The notes beneath the pieces are model-generated. The model was not told the origin of the DNA. It searched no databases and saw only the letters and a program-made list of their open reading frames with translations. Shown one piece after another: positions 54,926-63,841 of a stretch of DNA of 64,000 nucleotides (the stretch's first letter is position 1; each line of letters starts with the position of its first letter). Made by a program: the position numbers and the translations under genes. The DNA is from an uncultured Flavobacteriales bacterium (GTDB lineage Bacteria > Bacteroidota > Bacteroidia > Flavobacteriales_G > Salibacteraceae). The stretch covers positions 1-64,000 of the forward strand of contig CAJVZZ010000007.1 in NCBI GenBank assembly GCA_913020435.1, read 5' to 3'.

Positions 54926-57778
54926 TTACAACTCCAACGTTATCTGAACAGGACCTTCTGGTGGCACATCGTCGTCGTCGTCATCTTTCTTATTTTTCTT
55001 AGGAGAAGCTTTAAGTTTTTTTTTGGCCAATAGCTTTACCTCTATAGGTTTAGATTCATCATCAACCTTGTTGACGTCTGTCTTAACGTCCTGTTTTAAC
55101 TCTTTCTTTTCTGCTGTTTTTACGGGGGGCTTCTTTTCCACTTGGATTTCAGTAACTACTTCTTCAACCACTAAGATAGCTCCTTCTTTAACTGGCTCAT
55201 CTTCAGTCATAGCTACCTCAGGTTTTTCTACTTCCGAATCTGGTATTGGAGTTAATTCTGTTACCTGCCTCACTTTTTCTGAAGACAATTTATTGCCTAA
55301 CGCCTTGTACCCTTTTACAGCAATAAAGTCATGTAATTCAACAATTTCAGGTTCCTTTTTATTGGAGGCTCGTTTATCGAACTCTACTTTCACAACTGGA
55401 AAAGTATGTTTTGAAATTACTTCCAATCGAGAGTCTTCATGCTCGGTCAACAAAGATTGAGCTTTTTCGGATGACTCAAGCAAAAATCGTTTTACAAAAT
55501 GCTGACATTTTTCTCCATCAAAATAAACCATAGAGAACACTTGTTCCCGATCAAACTTATCTAATATAATCATCTTCTCTTCAAAGTGAGTATTCAAAGA
55601 TTGCGGATACATTCTATAGGTACCATCAGACATGACCGCAACAATTTTGTCCTCTGCTTTAAACTCACCAACTAGTCTTCCTCTGCCGTCAGCATTAAGT
55701 CTACTTACTGTATCATCCCACCAAATTTTTCGGGCACCTAAAGTCGAAATTCCTTCTTCTTTAATTTCAATCTTATGCACCAAGTTCTTAGTCAAAATAT
55801 TGCCCTTTGCTGCTCTTCCTTTGATTCCTATATCAGTAAAATCAAAATCAAATTTCAAGTTCTTGATTTTAGGCTTTTGCCTCAGAACTACCTTCACAAC
55901 CTCTGCTTCCCCATTTCGATTAACCGACATATAATGAATCTTGCTACCAGGAGCACCAGCACTTACATGGTATTCTTTATCTCGAGTAATGGATGTTACG
56001 TCAAATCGTTTTACCATTGAATACTTCGACTTACCATCAAAGTAAATCAGATTATAAATTGTTCTGGTATCGCCTTTTTTCCATACGTTAATATGCGCAA
56101 TGTCTTTTCCGAAAAATGCCTTGTCCGAGATTTTAGAAACCATCATTTCACCCGATTTTCTAATGACGATTATATCATCAATATCAGAACAATCACAAAC
56201 AAATTCTGAATCACTCTTTTTCAAAGAGGTACCAGCAAATCCTTCTGCCATATTAACATAAAGCTTCACGTTTGCTACAGCAACTTTAGAACGCTCAATA
56301 GTCTCAAAACTCTTTATCTCAGTCTTTCGTTCTTTACCTTCAGAGTAACGCTTTTTTAGGCCTTTGAAATAATCAATAGCATAATCTACCAGATTATCTA
56401 AATGATGCTGCACCTGAGCTAATTCCTCTTCTAATTGAATAATAAAATTATCCGCTTTATCCGCATCATGTTTTGTAATACGACGCATTCTAATTTCAAG
56501 CAAACGCTTTACATCATCATCAGTAATCGCTCGTTTAAGATGCTGAATATGTGGTTTCAGTAATTTATGGGTCACCTCAATGGCTTCATCATAGGTTTTA
56601 CCATCAAAATCGATATAGATTTTATTCTCGATAAAAAGTTTCTCTAAGTTAGAGAAATGCCATTGCTCTTCTAACTCGCCTCTGCGAATTTCTAATTCAA
56701 GTTTAAGTAAGTCTTTTGCGTGTTCAACATTCAATTGCAAAATCTCAGAAACAGTCACAAATCGAGGTTTATCATCTTCGATTATGACCGCATTTGGTGA
56801 AATACTTACCTCACAATCGGTAAAAGCAAATAAAGCATCGATGGTCCTGTCCGGAGAAACCCCCGGTGCGAGGTGTACCTGAATTTCGCAAAATTCAGAA
56901 GTATTATCCTCAATTTTTTTAATCTTTATTTTGCCCTTATCATTGGCTTTTAGAATAGATTCAATAACTGAAGTAGTGGTCGTAGCAAAGGGCACTTCGC
57001 TTATTAACAACGTCTTTTTGTCTATTGCTGAAATCTTTGCTCGAACACGAATTTTACCTCCACGTAAACCATCATTGTAATTGGAAATATCAACCATTCC
57101 ACCTCCAAGAAAATCAGGATAAATTTTGGTTTTTCGCCCTTGTAATGAATTTATTGAAGCATCTATAATTTCAATAAAATTGTGAGGTAGAATTTTACAA
57201 GAAAGTCCAACCGCTATACCCTCTACTCCATGAGCTAACAACATTGGAAACTTAACGGGAAGTGTTGTAGGTTCTTTATTCCTTCCGTCATATGACAGAT
57301 GCCAATCTGTAGTTTTAGCATTAAAGACTACTTCTAAAGCAAACTTTGAAAGTCGGGCTTCTATATACCTTGGAGCTGCGGCCCTATCTCCAGTTAATGT
57401 ATTTCCCCAGTTTCCCTGAGTATCGATTAACAACTCTTTTTGTCCTAATGCAACAAGAGCATCAGCAATAGAAGCATCCCCATGAGGGTGATACTTCATA
57501 GTGTTCCCTACAACATTTGCAACCTTGTTATATCTACCATCATCCAATTCTTTCAGAGAGTGTAAAATTCTTCGCTGAACAGGCTTAAACCCATCATTGA
57601 CGTGCGGTACCGCTCGTTCAAGAATAACATAAGAGGCATAATCAAGAAACCACTCTTTATACATCCCAGACACACGAATTACATCATCCTCACCTCCATT
57701 ATCAATGTTATATTGATTGTCTAAGGCTTCGAATTCTTCGTCTTTCTCGTCTCTGTTATCTGGGGAATCTTCCGACAT
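54926..57778 (-). CDS. parC: DNA topoisomerase IV subunit A
   Basis: ParC cuts and rejoins DNA to unlink sister chromosomes. The 950-residue protein has the winged-helix domain with the catalytic Tyr138 in DRAAAPRYIEARLS and the DFLGGGMVD region. A six-bladed C-terminal part follows, including GRAAKGNILTKNLVHKI. The last ~110 residues are a low-complexity tail alternating acidic and lysine-rich stretches and ending in an Asp run, longer than in ParC of Proteobacteria. It lies downstream of parE with a lipoprotein gene between. Assignment as ParC rather than GyrA rests on the adjacent parE. Confidence 0.92.
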   Translation of the reverse strand: MSEDSPDNRDEKDEEFEALDNQYNIDNGGEDDVIRVSGMYKEWFLDYASYVILERAVPHVNDGFKPVQRRILHSLKELDDGRYNKVANVVGNTMKYHPHGDASIADALVALGQKELLIDTQGNWGNTLTGDRAAAPRYIEARLSKFALEVVFNAKTTDWHLSYDGRNKEPTTLPVKFPMLLAHGVEGIAVGLSCKILPHNFIEIIDASINSLQGRKTKIYPDFLGGGMVDISNYNDGLRGGKIRVRAKISAIDKKTLLISEVPFATTTTSVIESILKANDKGKIKIKKIEDNTSEFCEIQVHLAPGVSPDRTIDALFAFTDCEVSISPNAVIIEDDKPRFVTVSEILQLNVEHAKDLLKLELEIRRGELEEQWHFSNLEKLFIENKIYIDFDGKTYDEAIEVTHKLLKPHIQHLKRAITDDDVKRLLEIRMRRITKHDADKADNFIIQLEEELAQVQHHLDNLVDYAIDYFKGLKKRYSEGKERKTEIKSFETIERSKVAVANVKLYVNMAEGFAGTSLKKSDSEFVCDCSDIDDIIVIRKSGEMMVSKISDKAFFGKDIAHINVWKKGDTRTIYNLIYFDGKSKYSMVKRFDVTSITRDKEYHVSAGAPGSKIHYMSVNRNGEAEVVKVVLRQKPKIKNLKFDFDFTDIGIKGRAAKGNILTKNLVHKIEIKEEGISTLGARKIWWDDTVSRLNADGRGRLVGEFKAEDKIVAVMSDGTYRMYPQSLNTHFEEKMIILDKFDREQVFSMVYFDGEKCQHFVKRFLLESSEKAQSLLTEHEDSRLEVISKHTFPVVKVEFDKRASNKKEPEIVELHDFIAVKGYKALGNKLSSEKVRQVTELTPIPDSEVEKPEVAMTEDEPVKEGAILVVEEVVTEIQVEKKPPVKTAEKKELKQDVKTDVNKVDDESKPIEVKLLAKKKLKASPKKNKKDDDDDDVPPEGPVQITLEL

Positions 57779-57780
57779 TA

Positions 57781-58326
57781 CTATATTCTGCTTAATTCAA
57801 CGTTAAAGGTTGAACCATTTAATTTTAAGGTGATTTCGCTCGCTGAAGTTACTTCAGTTTGGTCTTCAAGAACTTCAATTAATTTCTTCTCCCATTTATT
57901 TTTCAGTTCATCATCGCAATACATTTCGGTAAAAAAACAATTACCGCCAATGGAAATTTTCGAATCATTCAATTCGTAGTTGCAACCACCAGAGTTACAC
58001 GGAGATTTGATTCCAACATTTTTATTCTCTTCTTCAAATGTCAATTGCATGTCCCATTCTTTATATGGTAAATCGACAATTTCTCCAGATTTAACAATGG
58101 ATTGAATACGCCATTTACCAAAAACAGATGCGATATTTTTACTTTGAATAATTTCTGATTCAGATAATTCAAGTGGCTTAGATAATTCCCGTATTTCGCT
58201 ACTTGAATTTTCAACTTTTTCAAGAACTACTGATCGAGAAACCTCTTTCGTTTCAGATGAATTCGTATTACTTGATTTACAGCCAATAAAACCAACTATG
58301 AAAAGGAAAAATAAAATAGATTTCAT
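57781..58326 (-). CDS. META-domain-like lipoprotein between parE and parC
   Basis: The 181-residue product begins at ATG 58326 (MKSILFFLFIVGFIGC), a lipoprotein signal with Cys16; a longer frame from 58359 would extend into parE. The region from about residue 75 resembles META/HslJ-type domains: FGKWRIQSIVKSGEIVDLP, MQLTFEEENKNVGIKSPCNSGGCNYELNDSKISIGG and CFFTEMYCDDELKNKWEKKLIEVLED. These domains form small beta barrels of uncertain function. The stretch after the lipid anchor is Ser/Glu-rich. It sits 1 bp after parE and 2 bp before parC, so it is co-transcribed with both. Confidence 0.8.
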   Translation of the reverse strand: MKSILFFLFIVGFIGCKSSNTNSSETKEVSRSVVLEKVENSSSEIRELSKPLELSESEIIQSKNIASVFGKWRIQSIVKSGEIVDLPYKEWDMQLTFEEENKNVGIKSPCNSGGCNYELNDSKISIGGNCFFTEMYCDDELKNKWEKKLIEVLEDQTEVTSASEITLKLNGSTFNVELSRI

Positions 58327-58327
58327 C

Positions 58328-60184
58328 TTACACATCTTCCTCCACAACATCTTTTTCAACCTTCAAGTTATCAATAATAAACTTTTGTCGATCTGGGGTA
58401 TTTTTTCCCATGTAGAATTCTAACAAGGGATGAATTCCGGTATCATTTCCTATCACAACAGGATCCAATCTAATGTCTTCAGCAATAAAAGCTTTAAACT
58501 CATCAGGTGATATTTCTCCCAAACCTTTGAAACGTGTAATTTCTGGATTGCCTTTTAATTTAGCCATTGCTTTGACCCTTTCTTCTTCGCTATAGCAATA
58601 AATAGTTTCTTTTTTATTTCTAACTCTAAACAATGGAGTTTCAAGAACATACAAATGTGCTCCTTTCACTAAATCTGGAAAAAATTGTAGAAAGAATGTA
58701 ATCAGCAGTAATCGAATGTGCATACCATCAACATCAGCATCAGTTGCGATTACAATGTTGTTGTAGCGCAGATCATCCAATCCTTCCTCAATATTCAAGG
58801 CAGCTTGCAGTAAATTAAACTCTTCATTTTGGTAAACGATCTTCTTTGTAAGCCCAAAAGAATTCAAAGGCTTTCCTTTCAAGCTAAAAACTGCTTGAGT
58901 TTGTACTTTTCTTGCTTTTGTAATAGATCCACTCGCCGAATCTCCCTCAGTAATAAAAAGGGTGCTATCCATTTTCAAGGGATTATCTCCTTTATCGCTT
59001 AAGTGAACCTTGCAGTCGCGCAGTTTTTTGTTATGCAAAGAAACCTCTTTAGCTCTTTTCTTAGCCAGTTTTCGGATTCCAGCCATGTCCTTTCTTTCCC
59101 GTTCACTCTGCAAAATTTTGCGTTGCATTGGATCGGAGGATGCAGGATTTTTGTGGAGGTAATTATCTAATTCTCGTGAAAGAAAATCAGCCACGAACGC
59201 GCGCATTGATTTCCCCTCAGGTTCTATTTCGGTTGATCCTAATTTCGTCTTAGTTTGAGATTCAAAAACTGGCTCAATGACTTTTACGCTAACTGCAGCA
59301 ACTAACCCTCCTCTAACGTCAACAGCCTCGTAGCTTTTCCCAAAAAAGTCACGAATTACTTTTACATATGCTTCTCTAAAAGCGCCTTGATGTGTTCCAC
59401 CTTGCGTTGTAAACTGTCCATTTACAAAAGAATAGTATTCCTCTCCGTATGAATTGGTATGCGTAATTGCAACTTCAATATCATCACCTTCCAAATGAAT
59501 TATTGGGTAAAGTGGATCTGCAGATAATTTTTCTTTTAATAAATCAAGTAATCCATTTTCCGAAAAGAATTCTTCACCATTATAATGGATTTTAAGACCT
59601 CGATTTAGATAAGCGTAATTCCGAATCATATTCCGGATATACTCAGCTCGGTACTTGTAATTCTTAAATATCTCAAGATCTGGCTCGAAGGTGAATCGAG
59701 TTCCTCTTCTTATTCCTGAATCTTCAATTGGAGCATCTTCAATTAATTCGCCTCGTTTAAAAACGGCGCGTTTAATTTTTCCATCACGAATAGATTCAAC
59801 CCTAAAATATTGAGAGAGTGCATTGACTGCTTTTGTTCCAACTCCATTCAGTCCAACTGACTTTTTAAAAGCTTTGGAGTCGTACTTGCCTCCAGTATTT
59901 ATTTTAGAAACACAATCAACAACTTTTCCTAATGGGATTCCACGACCATAATCTCGAACTTTTACTTTTCCGTCTTTAACGGAAATTTCAATATTCTTTC
60001 CGTTACCCATTACGAATTCGTCAATGGAATTATCAAGGATTTCTTTTAGAAGAATGTATATACCATCATCTGCCGAAGCCCCATCACTGGTCTTTCCGAT
60101 ATACATACCAGGACGCAACCGAATGTGCTCCTTCCAATCGAGAGAGCGAATATTTTCTTCGGTATACTTAACTTCTTCAGCCAT
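58328..60184 (-). CDS. parE: DNA topoisomerase IV subunit B
   Basis: ParE is the ATPase subunit of topoisomerase IV. The 618-residue protein has the GHKL fold motifs [33 protein letters not shown] and [18 protein letters not shown]. The TOPRIM domain has [15 protein letters not shown] and [14 protein letters not shown], with the metal acidic residues. [19 protein letters not shown] is the transducer. A long palindrome lies immediately before its ATG. It is followed after 1 bp by the META lipoprotein gene and then parC. Confidence 0.96.
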   Translation of the reverse strand: MAEEVKYTEENIRSLDWKEHIRLRPGMYIGKTSDGASADDGIYILLKEILDNSIDEFVMGNGKNIEISVKDGKVKVRDYGRGIPLGKVVDCVSKINTGGKYDSKAFKKSVGLNGVGTKAVNALSQYFRVESIRDGKIKRAVFKRGELIEDAPIEDSGIRRGTRFTFEPDLEIFKNYKYRAEYIRNMIRNYAYLNRGLKIHYNGEEFFSENGLLDLLKEKLSADPLYPIIHLEGDDIEVAITHTNSYGEEYYSFVNGQFTTQGGTHQGAFREAYVKVIRDFFGKSYEAVDVRGGLVAAVSVKVIEPVFESQTKTKLGSTEIEPEGKSMRAFVADFLSRELDNYLHKNPASSDPMQRKILQSERERKDMAGIRKLAKKRAKEVSLHNKKLRDCKVHLSDKGDNPLKMDSTLFITEGDSASGSITKARKVQTQAVFSLKGKPLNSFGLTKKIVYQNEEFNLLQAALNIEEGLDDLRYNNIVIATDADVDGMHIRLLLITFFLQFFPDLVKGAHLYVLETPLFRVRNKKETIYCYSEEERVKAMAKLKGNPEITRFKGLGEISPDEFKAFIAEDIRLDPVVIGNDTGIHPLLEFYMGKNTPDRQKFIIDNLKVEKDVVEEDV

Positions 60185-60185
60185 A

Positions 60186-60211
60186 AAAAATACTGATTAA
60201 TCAGTGTTTTT
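60186..60211 (-). repeat. Perfect palindrome in the parE leader
   Basis: ACTGATTAATCAGT at 60192-60205 is a perfect 14-bp palindrome, extended by A/T runs on both sides. On the minus strand the sequence ends one base before the parE ATG. It could be an operator or a leader hairpin, or a weak terminator for ychF. Confidence 0.6.
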
Positions 60212-60396
60212 GAAAAGCCTAAAAATATAAGAAAGCTATTGTGATGATTGGTATTAAAAACGATTGTTTTCCACACTGTTTTTAACCATTATTGAAGAGC
60301 ACTCCTTACTTAATTTAGCGTTCAATATCACTAAACACTGGCTTCACGATTCCTTACTAAAAAACACGAATTTTTTAAGCTGAATAAACTATAGGC

Positions 60397-61494
60397 TTAA
60401 ACGTTAAACCTGAAGTGCATGACATCTCCATCTTGCACCACATATTCTTTTCCTTCAACATTTAATTTTCCTTTTTCGCGACAAGTTGCCTCAGAGCCTA
60501 GCTCAACAAAATCGACATATTTAATAACCTCTGCACGAATAAATCCTTTTTCAAAATCGGTATGAATAACTCCTGCAGCCTGAGGGGCTTTCATTCCGAC
60601 ATCAATTGTCCAAGCTCTTACCTCTTTAACTCCAGCGGTGAAGTACGTTTCCAGTTTTAATAATTTGTAAGCTTTTTTAATCAAATAACTCACTCCAGGC
60701 TCTTCTAATCCCAGTTCTTCTAAAAACATTTGTTTTTCTTCAAAAGTTTCCAATTCAGAAATATCAGACTCCATACCTGCGCACAAATACATTACTTCAC
60801 ATTCTTCATCTTTCACTAATTCTTCAACAGCTTTAGTGTGCTTGTTCCCAGAAACAGCTGAATCCTCATCCACATTGCACACATATAAAACTGGCTTCTC
60901 AGTGATAAGTTGCATATCACCAACAAGCTTCATAGATTCTTCATCCATTTCCAAAGATCGAATTGATTTCCCTGCCTCTAAATGGCTTTGGTACTTTTCA
61001 ATAATCGCAAGCATCTTCATTGCCTCTTTGTCTCCAGTTCTTGCAGCTTTTTTGGCTTTATCCAATCGTTTCTCAACAGCCTCTAGATCTTTCAGCTGCA
61101 ATTCCATGTCAATTACATCCTTGTCTCTTACCGGATCTACAGATCCATCAACATGAATAATGTTTCCATCGTCAAAGCACCTTAGCACATGAATAATTGC
61201 ATTACACTCTCGAATATTTCCTAAGAATTGATTTCCTAAGCCTTCACCCTTGCTTGCTCCCTTTACCAAACCAGCTATGTCAACAATTTCGACTGTTGTT
61301 GGCATTATACGTTCCGGCTTTACCAGTTCGCTCAACTTATTTAATCGCTCATCTGGAACAGTAATAATGCCCACATTTGGTTCGATTGTACAAAACGGAA
61401 AGTTAGCAGACTGTGCCTTAGCACTGCTTAAACAGTTAAATAGTGTAGATTTTCCAACGTTAGGTAACCCAACGATTCCGCATTTTAAAGCCAT
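60397..61494 (-). CDS. ychF: Redox/ribosome-associated GTPase YchF (OLA1 family)
   Basis: YchF is an Obg-class P-loop NTPase that prefers ATP and binds ribosomes. The 365-residue protein has G1 GLPNVGKSTLFN (8-19), the G3 region VDIAGLVKGASKGEGLGNQFL, the C-terminal TGS-like segment, and the usual LYVCNVDED. Length is normal. It is monocistronic with a -7 box 17 nt upstream and is divergent from the transketolase gene. Confidence 0.96.
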   Translation of the reverse strand: MALKCGIVGLPNVGKSTLFNCLSSAKAQSANFPFCTIEPNVGIITVPDERLNKLSELVKPERIMPTTVEIVDIAGLVKGASKGEGLGNQFLGNIRECNAIIHVLRCFDDGNIIHVDGSVDPVRDKDVIDMELQLKDLEAVEKRLDKAKKAARTGDKEAMKMLAIIEKYQSHLEAGKSIRSLEMDEESMKLVGDMQLITEKPVLYVCNVDEDSAVSGNKHTKAVEELVKDEECEVMYLCAGMESDISELETFEEKQMFLEELGLEEPGVSYLIKKAYKLLKLETYFTAGVKEVRAWTIDVGMKAPQAAGVIHTDFEKGFIRAEVIKYVDFVELGSEATCREKGKLNVEGKEYVVQDGDVMHFRFNV

Positions 61495-61511
61495 GGTAAA
61501 ATTTTAGGCCG

Positions 61512-61519
61512 CAAATGTA
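61512..61519 (-). promoter_or_regulatory. -7 promoter box (TACATTTG) of ychF
   Basis: On the minus strand an exact TAnnTTTG box ends 17 nt before the ychF ATG, implying a leader of about 12 nt. Confidence 0.5.
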
Positions 61520-61597
61520 ATAAATAGAAGCCCCTAGTAGACTCACTTTACTTTTCAAAGGTTTTCAACAATAGCAATGCCTCCCCTTCAAATCGTC

Positions 61598-61605
61598 TAA
61601 TTTCG
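61598..61605 (+). promoter_or_regulatory. -7 promoter box (TAATTTCG) of the transketolase operon
   Basis: A TAnnTTCG match ends 16 nt before the ATG at 61622. Both divergent genes in this 127-bp spacer have their own box. Confidence 0.5.
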
Positions 61606-61621
61606 CAACAAAACCTATTGC

Positions 61622-62458
61622 ATGTCGGATATTAAACATCTAGAAAAAGTAGCTTCACAAACCAGAAGAGATATTGTTAGAATGGTTCACGCAGTTCAGT
61701 CTGGTCATCCAGGTGGTTCTTTAGGCTGTGCTGACTTGTTTGTAGCGCTCTATCACTCAATTCTTAAACAAGACCCCAGTACTTGGACAATGGATGGTGA
61801 AGGAGAAGATTTGTTCTTTTTATCTAACGGTCATATTTCTCCAGTATGGTATTCAACCTTAGCTAGAGCGGGATATTTTGAAATTTCAGAATTGGATAGT
61901 TTTAGAAAATTGAATACACGATTGCAAGGTCACCCAACAACACATGAAGGTTTGCCTGGTATTCGTATTGCTAGTGGTTCTCTAGGTCAAGGATTATCAG
62001 CAGCAATAGGTGCAACATTGAGCAAAAAATTGAACTCTGACCTAGGCTACGTTTACGTTTTGATGGGTGACGGAGAACTGCAAGAAGGTCAAGTTTGGGA
62101 AGCAGCGATGTTTGCTGGAGCTAAAAAGGTAAATAATCTTATCGCTTTTGTAGATTGGAACAAGCGTCAAATTGATGGAGATGTAAAAGACGTTTTGGAT
62201 CTTGGCGACTTGAACGCTAAATGGGAATCTTTTGGTTGGAAAACCATGGAAATGAATGGAAACGATATGAGCTCAATCCTTTCGACAGTAGAAAAGGCAA
62301 AATCTGAGGACGGTCCTGTCGTTATTCTAATGAAAACTGAAATGGGCGCAGGTGTAGATTTTATGATGGGAAGTCACAAGTGGCACGGAATTCCGCCGAG
62401 TAATGAACAATTGGCACAAGCATTGGAGCAGCTAGAGGAAACTTTAGGAGATTATTAA
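61622..62458 (+). CDS. Transketolase, N-terminal subunit
   Basis: The 278-residue protein is the thiamine-diphosphate-binding half of a split transketolase. It has HAVQSGHPGGSLGCADLFVALYHSIL (near residue 25), LFFLSNGHISPVWYSTLAR, GSLGQGLSAAIGA and the thiamine motif GDGELQEGQVWEAAMFAGAKKVNNLIAFVDWN. Length matches other two-gene transketolases. It links the pentose phosphate pathway with glycolysis once combined with the C-terminal half. That half begins at 63842, but a secreted protein gene lies between. Confidence 0.92.
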   Translation: MSDIKHLEKVASQTRRDIVRMVHAVQSGHPGGSLGCADLFVALYHSILKQDPSTWTMDGEGEDLFFLSNGHISPVWYSTLARAGYFEISELDSFRKLNTRLQGHPTTHEGLPGIRIASGSLGQGLSAAIGATLSKKLNSDLGYVYVLMGDGELQEGQVWEAAMFAGAKKVNNLIAFVDWNKRQIDGDVKDVLDLGDLNAKWESFGWKTMEMNGNDMSSILSTVEKAKSEDGPVVILMKTEMGAGVDFMMGSHKWHGIPPSNEQLAQALEQLEETLGDY

Positions 62459-62459
62459 T

Positions 62460-63839
62460 ATGCACTGCACGATTCGATTATTTCTTTTTATCTTTATAAG
62501 TGCCATAGGAACTAGTATTCTGGCTCAAACTGGATTTAACCGCGACGCTAAGACTCGAATCCTTTTTATATACGATGCTTCTAACTCAATGAACGGTTCT
62601 TGGCAGAAAGGAAAAAAACACACAATTGCTCAACGCTTGCTTTCTGAAACTATTGACGAAATGCAAAATATTCCAAATTTGGAAACTGCATTGCGCGTCT
62701 ACGGTCACCAGAAATATTACAGAAATGGCCAAGATTGTAACGATACAAAATTAGAAGTGCCTTTCGCTGCTAAAAATGCCAAACAGATTAAAGCCAAATT
62801 AAAGTCAATTACACCAAAAGGAACGACTCCGATTGCCATGACTTTAGAGAAATCGGCTGAAGATTTTTCAGATTGCTCAAATTGCAGAAACATTATCATT
62901 CTAATTACTGACGGTATTGAAGAATGTGGAGGCGATCCTTGCGCTATTTCGATGAAACTACAACGTCAAGGAATTGTATTGAAACCTTTCGTGATTGGAA
63001 TCGGACTCGATGTAAATTTCAAAAAATCATTCGAATGTTTGGGCACCTTTTATGATGCCTCAGATGAAGCTACCTTTAAAAAGGTACTTGATATTGTTAT
63101 TTCTCAAGCACTAAATGAAACATCAGCTCAAGTTAATTTAATCGATGCTGCCAAAAACCCTTCAGAAACTGATGTTGCGGTTAGTTTATACGACCATTTT
63201 AGTGGTCGATTACTTTATCATTTCATGCATACTATGGATGCAAAAGGAAATCCAGATACCTTAGATTTAGAAGCCAATTACACCTACGATATGGTCGCAC
63301 ATACAGTCCCTCCCGTCAGGGCTGATAGTTTGACTATGATTCCTGGAAAGCACAATATTTTGGGCGTTGATGCTCCTCAAGGCTTTATAAATATTGAAGT
63401 AAGCGGATTTAATTCTAGAACTCCTGTCCAAGCCATTGTGAGGCAGCATAAGAAAACAGAAACTGTTTTTGTGCAAGAACTAAACTCTACTGAAAAATAT
63501 TTGGTAGGTTTTTACGATATTGAAATATTAACCCTTCCTCGTGTCATACTAGAAGATATAGTTGTTAGTCAAAGCCATACAACTACCGTTGACTTGCCTA
63601 ATCCAGGGCTTTTAACTGTGACTAAAAAATCGAAAGGTTCTGGTGGAATATTTATTGACAGAAATGGTAAACTGGAAAAAGTAGTAAAGCTTGATGAAAA
63701 TCAAGCAAGGGAAAGTTTCTATTTACAACCCGGAGAATATCTTCTTGTATATCGAGCAAATGGTGCACAGAGCACCTCATTTAATAAGCAACAAAAATTC
63801 ACTATAAGAACAGGTAGCTCTGCTTCTATTAATCTATAA
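62460..63839 (+). CDS. Secreted von Willebrand factor A domain protein
   Basis: The 459-residue protein has a signal peptide (RLFLFIFISAIGTSILAQ) and an N-terminal VWA domain (about 30-220). The MIDAS-like motif is FIYDASNSMNG with later Thr/Asp in KGTTPIAM and LITDGIEECGGDPC. Many paired cysteines occur (DCSNCRN and the ECGGDPC loop). The C-terminal half (about 240-459) is beta-rich, with no domain I can name. It lies 1 bp after the transketolase N-terminal half and 2 bp before the C-terminal half, so it is co-transcribed, but the two halves are cytoplasmic and this protein is not. No T9SS or lipoprotein signal is evident. Confidence 0.85.
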   Translation: MHCTIRLFLFIFISAIGTSILAQTGFNRDAKTRILFIYDASNSMNGSWQKGKKHTIAQRLLSETIDEMQNIPNLETALRVYGHQKYYRNGQDCNDTKLEVPFAAKNAKQIKAKLKSITPKGTTPIAMTLEKSAEDFSDCSNCRNIIILITDGIEECGGDPCAISMKLQRQGIVLKPFVIGIGLDVNFKKSFECLGTFYDASDEATFKKVLDIVISQALNETSAQVNLIDAAKNPSETDVAVSLYDHFSGRLLYHFMHTMDAKGNPDTLDLEANYTYDMVAHTVPPVRADSLTMIPGKHNILGVDAPQGFINIEVSGFNSRTPVQAIVRQHKKTETVFVQELNSTEKYLVGFYDIEILTLPRVILEDIVVSQSHTTTVDLPNPGLLTVTKKSKGSGGIFIDRNGKLEKVVKLDENQARESFYLQPGEYLLVYRANGAQSTSFNKQQKFTIRTGSSASINL

Positions 63840-63841
63840 CA

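Noticed and set aside
58327..58359. Longer META lipoprotein starting at 58359
   Set aside because: It would overlap the end of parE and put extra residues ahead of a complete lipoprotein signal.
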